A DNA stretch of 64,000 nt from an uncultured Chloroflexota bacterium. GTDB taxonomy: Bacteria; Chloroflexota; Anaerolineae; Anaerolineales; Villigracilaceae. Made by a program: the position numbers and the translations under genes. Below are positions 58,781 through 64,000 of the stretch, piece after piece; the first letter of the stretch is position 1; every line of letters starts with the position of its first letter. Location of the stretch: NCBI GenBank assembly GCA_900696595.1, contig CAADGT010000143.1, positions 1 through 64,000 on the forward strand, read 5' to 3'. The notes below the pieces were generated by a model, which was given only the letters and a program-made list of their open reading frames with translations, had not been told where the DNA came from and did no database searches.

Positions 58781-59443
58781 TTAATCGTCAAGGTATTCCT
58801 CGAGCGCGCGCAGGCAGTTTGCGCTCAGTTTATGCCCGACTTCATCCTCGCAATAAACAATGGATGCGCCCGCCTTCTCCATCAATTCCATCGAAGTTCG
58901 CGCGCGTTCGATCGAAACAAGCTCATCCTGCGTCCCGTGCGCCACCAATACTCGTTTGCCTTCGAGCGGGCGTTTCTCGACTTGCGCCTCCAAGCCTGCC
59001 GGGACAAACCCTGCCAGCACGCCCATCTTGCGGATTCGATCCGGGAAGAGGAATCCCAGGACGTTGACCATGGCCGCGCCCTGGCTGAATCCAATCACGT
59101 CGAAATGACGCGCCTCGATCCCGACCGAAGCGGAGTACCCGTCCACGAGCCGGATCAACGCCTCGGCGGCGGGAAAAAGCATCTCGAGGCTGGGCCTGCC
59201 AAACTCAGTGTGTTGAGGCGGTCGCCAGGAGAATCCCTGCGGGTCGGCGTTGTGAGGCGCGCGCGGAGCGATGATCCAATATTTATCGGCGGAAAAATTT
59301 CGGGCGAAGACCCACATCGAGTTTTCGTCGCCCGTCCAGCCGTGGATCATGACCAACAGGCGCGGCTTTCCCGTCAATGCCGGGCGGACGCGCATCGTCC
59401 ATCCGTTGAATTCAATCGTTTCGGTCGTCGTCTGTATTTGCAC
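58781..59443 (-). CDS. Alpha/beta hydrolase, carboxylesterase/phospholipase-like
   Basis: A 220-residue hydrolase starting at GTG 59443, inside the 3' end of the gene upstream (32-nt overlap), so translation is coupled. Motifs: oxyanion 'LLVMIHGWTGDEN', nucleophile 'DVIGFSQGAAMV', acid in 'LVAHGTQDELVSI', and His in 'VYCEDEVGHKLS'. This set is typical of the YtpR/YpfH-like esterase family related to phospholipase/carboxylesterase. The substrate is unknown. Confidence 0.88.
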   Translation of the reverse strand: MQIQTTTETIEFNGWTMRVRPALTGKPRLLVMIHGWTGDENSMWVFARNFSADKYWIIAPRAPHNADPQGFSWRPPQHTEFGRPSLEMLFPAAEALIRLVDGYSASVGIEARHFDVIGFSQGAAMVNVLGFLFPDRIRKMGVLAGFVPAGLEAQVEKRPLEGKRVLVAHGTQDELVSIERARTSMELMEKAGASIVYCEDEVGHKLSANCLRALEEYLDD

Positions 59444-59654
59444 GTTTTACAATCCAATCCATTCCGTAAAGTGAGATGAAGATCAAGCCGATGGGAACGA
59501 AGGCGGCGAGGATGCACAGGAAACCCGTCACCGTCGCGCCGAAACCGTAGATCAGCCAGATCAGCCCAAGCCCGGCGATGAACAATAGAAGGATCGCGCC
59601 GATTGCGAGTCGCTTATCGGTATCGCGTTTATATTTTCTCAGGTCGCGACTCAT
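59412..59654 (-). CDS. Small two-helix membrane protein
   Basis: An 80-residue protein with a basic N-terminus (SRDLRKYKRDTDKR) and two membrane helices ('LAIGAILLLFIAGLGLIWLIYG' and 'TGFLCILAAFVPIGLIFISLYGMDWIV'). AGGG lies 6 nt before ATG. Its end overlaps the hydrolase start. No family recognised; it may tether or modulate the hydrolase. Confidence 0.75.
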   Translation of the reverse strand: MSRDLRKYKRDTDKRLAIGAILLLFIAGLGLIWLIYGFGATVTGFLCILAAFVPIGLIFISLYGMDWIVKRANTDDDRND

Positions 59655-59748
59655 TGTTGCCCTGTCTCATTCTTATCGGTAATCCGGAGTCCTAAATTTT
59701 ACAAGGGCTCCTGACTTTGGATGCAAAATCGGGAGATTTTTCGCTCCG

Positions 59749-60627
59749 TTAATTGCTCCCGAACACGCGCCGCCCGAGCCTTGCGATCCACGCCGTCTCG
59801 CGCTTAAGATTGGGCAGGACTTTTTCCAAAGCCTCTTCGCCCAACCGGGCGACGTCTTCAATGACGACTTTGTCGAGCAGTTCGATGTGATGAACCTCCG
59901 GGCGGACAAGGATTTCAGGCTTGTCCACTTGCAGGCGCAGATAAGAGACGTAACGGCTCGACGCGTCCACAGACCGCAGGAAAATATCCAGTGACTGCGC
60001 CAGCGATACGCGCGCCAATCTTTCAGCGATCGGGCGCGGGACGATGCTGGGGATGGGCAGGTTATATGGATGCAATGGCTTGTCAATCGGGTCGTTCAGA
60101 ACGACCGCCACGACGGGCAGGTTTGGCGACAACATTCGCGCCACCGTGACGGGGACGGGATTCAACACGCCGCCATCCACGAGTTCCCAATTGTTGACGC
60201 GATGCACGGGAAAGATGCCGGGAAGCGCGACCGTGGATAATACCGCATCCTTGAGACTTCCTTTGTCCAGGATCACCTCGCCGCCGGCGTTGATATCCAC
60301 CGCCGTGACGGCGCACGGCAGGCGTGTGTCGTCGAAGGTTTTATCGCCGATCACCCGCTCCAGCAGTTTTCGCAAACCGCCCAAACCGAGCAGGGAAGGT
60401 CCGTCCTGCGAGTCGCGCTCGTATAGCGATTTCTGATCCGCCGCTTCGAAGATGGCTTGAATCTCTTTCGGCGAATAACCGGCGGAGTACAACACCGCCA
60501 CCAGCCCCCCGAAACTCGTCCCGGCGATGGAACGGATTTTGTAGCCTTCCTTTTCGAGTCGTCGAAGCACGCCGATATGGGCGTTGCCCTTTGCGCCGCC
60601 ACCGCCCAATGCCAGTGTAATTTCCAT
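59749..60627 (-). CDS. Patatin-like phospholipase
   Basis: A 292-residue protein with all patatin landmarks: Gly-rich oxyanion 'LALGGGGAKGNAHIGVL', nucleophile 'IAGTSFGGLVA' (GxSxG), and Asp in 'LVDGGVLNPVPV' (DG[GA]). Ser-Asp dyad lipid acyl hydrolase; cytosolic by absence of signal. It matches short RssA/YchK-type patatins. The substrate is unknown. Confidence 0.93.
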   Translation of the reverse strand: MEITLALGGGGAKGNAHIGVLRRLEKEGYKIRSIAGTSFGGLVAVLYSAGYSPKEIQAIFEAADQKSLYERDSQDGPSLLGLGGLRKLLERVIGDKTFDDTRLPCAVTAVDINAGGEVILDKGSLKDAVLSTVALPGIFPVHRVNNWELVDGGVLNPVPVTVARMLSPNLPVVAVVLNDPIDKPLHPYNLPIPSIVPRPIAERLARVSLAQSLDIFLRSVDASSRYVSYLRLQVDKPEILVRPEVHHIELLDKVVIEDVARLGEEALEKVLPNLKRETAWIARLGRRVFGSN

Positions 60628-60792
60628 TTATTTTATTCTGCCTTCCAACATGGTAGGATGCGCCAAAGCCGCCGAATGTTACGCAGAATGTTCCGTCGTC
60701 TTTCCGCAACGGAGCGGATAAACCCACGGTCAAATCGCGCAAGACGACGAGGCTTTTATTGTAGAGTTGATTCTAGCACGCCGCGCGCAGGA

Positions 60793-60822
60793 TTGGCAAA
60801 CCCACTCCGCGCGTTATACAAT
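60793..60822 (+). promoter_or_regulatory. Promoter of the thioesterase gene, probable leaderless mRNA
   Basis: TTGGCA (60793-60798) with either TATACA (60815-60820, 16-nt spacer) or TACAAT (60817-60822, 18-nt spacer). The -10 ends 6-8 nt before ATG 60829; no Shine-Dalgarno apart from GGGGG touching the start. Confidence 0.65.
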
Positions 60823-60828
60823 GGGGGC

Positions 60829-61266
60829 ATGAAAAGACAGATTCCCTATCACGGTTGGTGTTTCGTCTGCGGAAATGAAAATCCTCGCAGCATCGGTTTG
60901 ACCTGGTTTTTGGAGGACGATAAAACGTTGAGCGCGGAATTTACGTTCAACGAATCCCAACAGGGACCGCCGGGTCACGCGCACGGCGGAGCCTCCGCCG
61001 CCGCGCTGGACGAGGCAATGGGGCTGGTCGTCTGGGCGGCGGGGCGCAAAGTGGCGGCGGTCAACATCGAGATCAATTACCACAAGCCGGTCCCGCTCCA
61101 TCAAACCGTGACGCTCGCAGCGCGCATCACGCAGATGGACGAGAGAAAAATTTTCAGCGCAGGCGAGATCAAACTTGCCGATTCAACCGTCGCCGTAAGC
61201 GGACGCGGGATCTACGTCGCCGCGCCGCAGTTATTCGATAAGGTCAGGATACCCGGTTCAGGATGA
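60829..61266 (+). CDS. PaaI/4HBT-type hotdog thioesterase
   Basis: A 145-residue hotdog-fold protein. It begins 'WCFVCGNENPRSIGLTW' and has the helix 'GPPGHAHGGASAAALDEAMGLVVW' typical of PaaI-like acyl-CoA thioesterases, then 'VNIEINYHKPVPLHQTVTL'. The CxxCGxxNP start is found in the subgroup often annotated as THEM4/PaaI-like. The last 4 nt overlap the next gene (ATGA). Confidence 0.9.
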   Translation: MKRQIPYHGWCFVCGNENPRSIGLTWFLEDDKTLSAEFTFNESQQGPPGHAHGGASAAALDEAMGLVVWAAGRKVAAVNIEINYHKPVPLHQTVTLAARITQMDERKIFSAGEIKLADSTVAVSGRGIYVAAPQLFDKVRIPGSG

Positions 61267-61718
61267 AGGCAGCCGTCATCCTCCTCCTTGGTATTTTGGT
61301 TTGCGCTTGCATCGCCGCGCCGACTCCCGAGACGGCGCAAACGCCGCCCGCGCCCTATCGCATCACGCCGGATGAAAACCCGTTCGAGCCGCGGCTGGAC
61401 GATGAAGGACGGCAGATCGCATCGGTGACGATCACTTCGGTCATCGTTTCGGAACGATACGAGTTTACGCCGCCGCGCGCCGCGATCGTCATTGCAGGCT
61501 ACATGCCGGGCGTCTGCAACGAACTGCGCGTCAAGGTCAACCCGCCCGACGATCAATTCCGCGTGTTCGTCGAAGCCTACAGTCTGATTGACCCGGGGGT
61601 TCGATGCGATAACGTCTTCCAGCAGTTCGAAGCGAATATCCTTCTTGGAACGTATTCGCCGGGGAGATATTCGGTGTGGGTCAACGATGCGCCGGCTGGG
61701 GATTTCGTTTCGTATTGA
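61263..61718 (+). CDS. Small lipoprotein, paralogue 1 of a tandem pair
   Basis: A 151-residue lipoprotein (lipobox near 'LVCAC') whose domain includes 'PGVCNELRVKVNPP', 'FVEAYSLIDPGVRCDNVFQQFEANILLGTYSPGRYSVWVN'. Two cysteines are placed as in the paralogue that follows, suggesting a conserved disulfide. The start overlaps the thioesterase stop by 4 nt. No known family recognised; a beta-sandwich secreted domain is likely. Confidence 0.8.
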   Translation: MKAAVILLLGILVCACIAAPTPETAQTPPAPYRITPDENPFEPRLDDEGRQIASVTITSVIVSERYEFTPPRAAIVIAGYMPGVCNELRVKVNPPDDQFRVFVEAYSLIDPGVRCDNVFQQFEANILLGTYSPGRYSVWVNDAPAGDFVSY

Positions 61719-61766
61719 GGAACAAAACGCGCGCGGCTTCGTTAGGAATAAAGCAATGGAGTCTGT

Positions 61767-62210
61767 ATGAAACAAACAACCTTTATCGCGCTTCTCTTTG
61801 CGATCGTTTTCTGCGGATGCGTCCCCTCGCCGGATTCGCCCGTCGCCAGCGAGACGCCCTCCCAGCCGATGCAAAGCGATTATCTCCCCAGCCCGGCGGA
61901 CGGCTCTTTGACTCGGGGGGAAGCGTATCTTGAATCCGCGGAACTGCTCACGCTGGAAAGTTTTCCCCCGCAATTCACGCTGGTTCTGAAAGGGAATCTG
62001 CCCACCCCATGCCACCGGTTGCGGATCGCCGTCGCCGCGCCGGACGCATCGAACAAAATCGTCGTGGACGTCTATTCCGTATCCAACCCGGGCGAGATTT
62101 GCGTTCAAGTCTTGGAAGCGTTCGAGGTTAATTTTTCGCTCGGCAGTTATCCAACAGGGTCGTACAGTCTGTGGGTAAATGGGAAGACGCTTGCGAAATT
62201 TGATTCATAA
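61767..62210 (+). CDS. Small lipoprotein, paralogue 2 of a tandem pair
   Basis: A 147-residue lipoprotein ('VFCGC' lipobox). Its core 'PTPCHRLRIAVAAP', 'VVDVYSVSNPGEIC..VLEAFEVNFSLGSYPTGSYSLWVN' aligns with the previous gene, including both cysteines and the C-terminal 'G.YSxWVN'. The two arose by tandem duplication and have diverged to roughly one-third identity by eye. Function unknown. Confidence 0.8.
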   Translation: MKQTTFIALLFAIVFCGCVPSPDSPVASETPSQPMQSDYLPSPADGSLTRGEAYLESAELLTLESFPPQFTLVLKGNLPTPCHRLRIAVAAPDASNKIVVDVYSVSNPGEICVQVLEAFEVNFSLGSYPTGSYSLWVNGKTLAKFDS

Positions 62211-62266
62211 ACCGTGAAAAAGAAAAAAACGACGCGCTTCTTCGCCCATCTCTTTCGCTTCATCCT

Positions 62267-62758
62267 TCATCCCACATCCCCTTCTTCCCTTCGGCTGACC
62301 TTTCCGATCTTTGCATTCACCAGCTTCGCCAAATCGTTCACGCCCAATTGGATATTCAGTCCCCTTTGCCCGCCGGAAATATAGATCTCTTCAAATTCCT
62401 CGGCGGAAGAATCAATCGCCACTTGAAACCCCTTGTTGATGAGCGCCAGCGGAGAGATGCCGCCCGCCTGCAAGCCCGTCATTTGCTCGGCTTCGCGCTC
62501 GGCAGGCAGATGCATCTTCTTCTCGCCGAGAAACGCCGCCAGCAATTTCAAATCCACTTCGCGCGAAGCGGGGACAAGGACAAGCACAGGCTTGCCTTTC
62601 TCGCGTTTTGTGACGATTGTTTTGAACACCTGCTCCGGGGGCGCGTTCAGGCGCTGCGCCGCTTTCAACGCGCCGAGTTTTTCAGCGGGAAGGTCGTGGG
62701 CGGTATATTTCACCTTGCGCGAGTCTAACAATCTTGTGACGTTGTTGGCGGTCGGCAT
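62267..62758 (-). CDS. YbaK/EbsC-type Cys-tRNA(Pro) deacylase-like protein
   Basis: A 163-residue protein starting at ATG 62758 (AGGA upstream; ATG 62779 is an alternative). It matches the YbaK editing-domain family: 'LDSRKVKYTAHDLP', 'VFKTIVTKREKGKPVLVLVPASREVDLKLLAAFLGEKKMHL', 'TGLQAGGISPLALINKG', 'IYISGGQRGLNIQLG'. The conserved Lys, Gly-Gly-Ile-Ser-Pro and Gly-Gly are present. It hydrolyses mischarged Cys-tRNA(Pro). Confidence 0.92.
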   Translation of the reverse strand: MPTANNVTRLLDSRKVKYTAHDLPAEKLGALKAAQRLNAPPEQVFKTIVTKREKGKPVLVLVPASREVDLKLLAAFLGEKKMHLPAEREAEQMTGLQAGGISPLALINKGFQVAIDSSAEEFEEIYISGGQRGLNIQLGVNDLAKLVNAKIGKVSRREEGDVG

Positions 62759-62781
62759 GAACGTGATTTCCTGCAACATAT

Positions 62782-62913
62782 TAGACTTTATCGGGAATTA
62801 TTTTTGGACGCGGACAAGCGCGGAAAACGCGGATTTATTATTCTTTTATCAGCCTAAATCCGCGTTCATCCGCGTCCGACAAAAGGACTTTGACTGATTG
62901 CCGATAATGTCTA
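62782..62913. repeat. MITE-like palindromic element B (TAGAC..TATCGG ends)
   Basis: Ends TAGACTTTATCGG (62782-62794) and CCGATAATGTCTA (62901-62913) are inverted copies with one mismatch. The interior is a GGACGCGGA / TCCGCGTCC dyad with AACGCGGATTTA / TAAATCCGCGTT. A half-copy of that interior occurs near 8025-8060. Same ends, different core compared with 48042-48164. Confidence 0.75.
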
Positions 62914-63010
62914 TTATAAACGCGCCTATTCGACATCCGCGGCCGAATCAAGGGCAACCCTGGGGAAGCGGAATCAGAAACACCCCGACTTCGTCGCAAA
63001 TTCGAGAGAT

Positions 63011-63041
63011 TTTACAACCCGGGCGAAAGTCCTAGTAAAAT
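63011..63041 (+). promoter_or_regulatory. Promoter of the rel/spoT gene, probable leaderless mRNA
   Basis: TTTACA (63011-63016), a 19-nt spacer and TAAAAT (63036-63041), ending 6 nt before ATG 63048. GGG touches the start codon, too close to act as a Shine-Dalgarno. Confidence 0.55.
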
Positions 63042-63047
63042 TCAGGG

Positions 63048-64000
63048 ATGAAATCCGCCGTCATTGAAATCCCGTTCGAGCAATTGATGGAGCAACTCCC
63101 CGAAGGATACACGCCCGCCGACAAGGAACTGGTCGCGCGCGCCTACGCCTACGCGGAAGAGGCGCATCGCGGGCAAAAGCGCCATTCGGGCGAGCCGTAC
63201 GTCAACCACTGCATCGCCGTGGCAAACATACTCTCGGAGTTGAAAGTTCCCGCCGAGGTGATTGCCGCCGGGTTGCTTCACGATACGGTCGAGGATACGC
63301 CCGTCACACTGGCGGACATCCGCCGCGAATTTGGGGATAACGTGCGCTTCCTTGTGGACGGAGTGACCAAATTGACCCACCTGCCGCGAGTCTCGCGCGG
63401 AGACCAGCACGCCGAATCAAACGACAACGAAAAGGAAGCCCCGCACATCGAGCCCGCGCGCCTGGGACGCAAGGAAGACATGGTCCCCGAGACTCTGCGC
63501 AAGACCTTCCTTGCCATGGGCGAGGATGTGCGCGTGGTGTTGATCAAACTGGCGGACCGCCTGCACAATATGCGCACGCTGGGACACATGCCCGAACACA
63601 AACAAAGACGCATCGCGCAGGAGACGCTGGATATTTTCGCGCCGCTGGCAAACCGCCTCGGAATCTGGCAGTTGAAGTGGGAACTTGAAGACCTGAGTTT
63701 CCGCTACGTTCAGCCGGAGAAATACAAGGAGATCGCCGGCGCCCTGGCGGAGAAACGTCCCGACCGCGAACGCCAACTGGAGGAGATCAAAGCCAGCCTG
63801 AAGCGCCTGCTGGACAAGAGCAACATCAAAGCCGAAATCAGCGGGAGACCGAAACACATCTACTCGATTTACAAGAAGATGCAGAAGAAGGATACAGTTT
63901 TCAGCCGGTTGTACGATGTGCGCGCCGTCCGTTTGATCGTGCCGGACATACCCTCCTGCTACGCCGCCCTGGGCGTGATCCACATCACATGGCGCCCCGT
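63048..64000 (+). CDS. rel: RelA/SpoT-type (p)ppGpp synthetase/hydrolase (5' part)
   Basis: An open frame of 317 complete codons to the window end. Residues about 20-190 are the HD hydrolase ('HCIAVANILSEL', 'AAGLLHDTVEDTPVTLADI', 'LIKLADRLHNMRTL'), with all HD residues present, so hydrolase activity is expected. Then 'FAPLANRLGIWQLKWELEDLSFRYV' leads into the synthetase domain, which begins before the edge ('GRPKHIYSIYKKM', 'LYDVRAVRLIV'). An extra acidic insert of about 25 residues ('SRGDQHAESNDNEKEAPHIE') interrupts the HD domain after 'DGVTKLTHL'. The TGS and ACT parts are outside. Confidence 0.94.
   Translation, partial: MKSAVIEIPFEQLMEQLPEGYTPADKELVARAYAYAEEAHRGQKRHSGEPYVNHCIAVANILSELKVPAEVIAAGLLHDTVEDTPVTLADIRREFGDNVRFLVDGVTKLTHLPRVSRGDQHAESNDNEKEAPHIEPARLGRKEDMVPETLRKTFLAMGEDVRVVLIKLADRLHNMRTLGHMPEHKQRRIAQETLDIFAPLANRLGIWQLKWELEDLSFRYVQPEKYKEIAGALAEKRPDRERQLEEIKASLKRLLDKSNIKAEISGRPKHIYSIYKKMQKKDTVFSRLYDVRAVRLIVPDIPSCYAALGVIHITWRP

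Overview
The window reads as one contig of a free-living, moderately GC-rich bacterium with no outer-membrane genes, most likely a Chloroflexota lineage near class Anaerolineae. This is inference: at least eleven lipoproteins carry short Thr/Pro-rich stalks and SH3-like, Ig-like or FN3-like extracellular modules, there is a Tat-exported L,D-transpeptidase and an LCP protein, and intergenic spaces are full of short palindromic and 7-15 nt tandem repeats. No rRNA, tRNA, CRISPR array, integrase or transposase gene was seen.

Layout. 1-2076 (-): a soluble KAP-type P-loop ATPase fused to a formylglycine-generating-enzyme-like (FGE) domain, cut by the window edge. 2179-6706 (-): a 1273-residue sensor kinase with two membrane modules and two single-domain receivers, all overlapping by 4 nt. 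7035-12323: M23 lipoprotein, metallophosphatase with Ig-like repeats, then a SufR-like regulator plus a MIP18/SufT-like Fe-S protein. 12430-19838: a divergent XRE-cupin regulator and the most striking block of the window, an ArsR-led operon of an octaheme cytochrome c (tetrathionate-reductase-like), a heptaheme/cytochrome b fusion, and two YeeE/YedE sulfur-transport proteins, one with a rhodanese-like tail lacking the usual cysteine. 19901-27447: large surface lipoprotein with six Ig-like modules and a TolB-like propeller, a truncated solute-binding protein, small lipoproteins and a cyclic-nucleotide-binding-domain histidine kinase. 27566-29512 (-): Nudix hydrolase and class II aldolase. 29622-36604: a xanthine-dehydrogenase-type molybdoenzyme set (FAD/2Fe-2S fusion, small membrane protein, Mo subunit, XdhC) and an SPFH protein with an excisionase-like DNA-binding tail. 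36700-46472: nnr, GT-C glycosyltransferase, acyltransferase, SpoU methyltransferase, YabE/3D-domain lipoprotein, LCP protein, rsmA, SH3 lipoprotein and a possible nuclease. 46540-52992: ahcY with an adenosine-kinase-like PfkB protein, an orphan PotD and a Slt-type transglycosylase. 53459-57342 (-): a compact operon ccdA / Grx-DUF2085 / pgeF / yggS / yggT / DUF167. 57395-64000: L,D-transpeptidase, hydrolase, patatin, thioesterase, paired lipoproteins, Cys-tRNA deacylase-like protein and the 5' part of a rel/spoT gene.

Cross-cutting patterns. (1) Several genes have a -10 box ending only 6-8 nt before the start codon and no Shine-Dalgarno, which implies leaderless mRNAs. (2) Small palindromic elements recur and sometimes affect genes: one sits inside the arsR leader between 16-bp direct repeats, a related copy supplies the ribosome-binding site of ccdA, and a minisatellite-like sequence is translated in frame as the linker fusing two xanthine dehydrogenase subunits. 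(3) Every intercistronic gap between the structural genes of the sulfur/cytochrome operon holds a different palindrome.

Functions are read from motifs by eye; no database search was possible.
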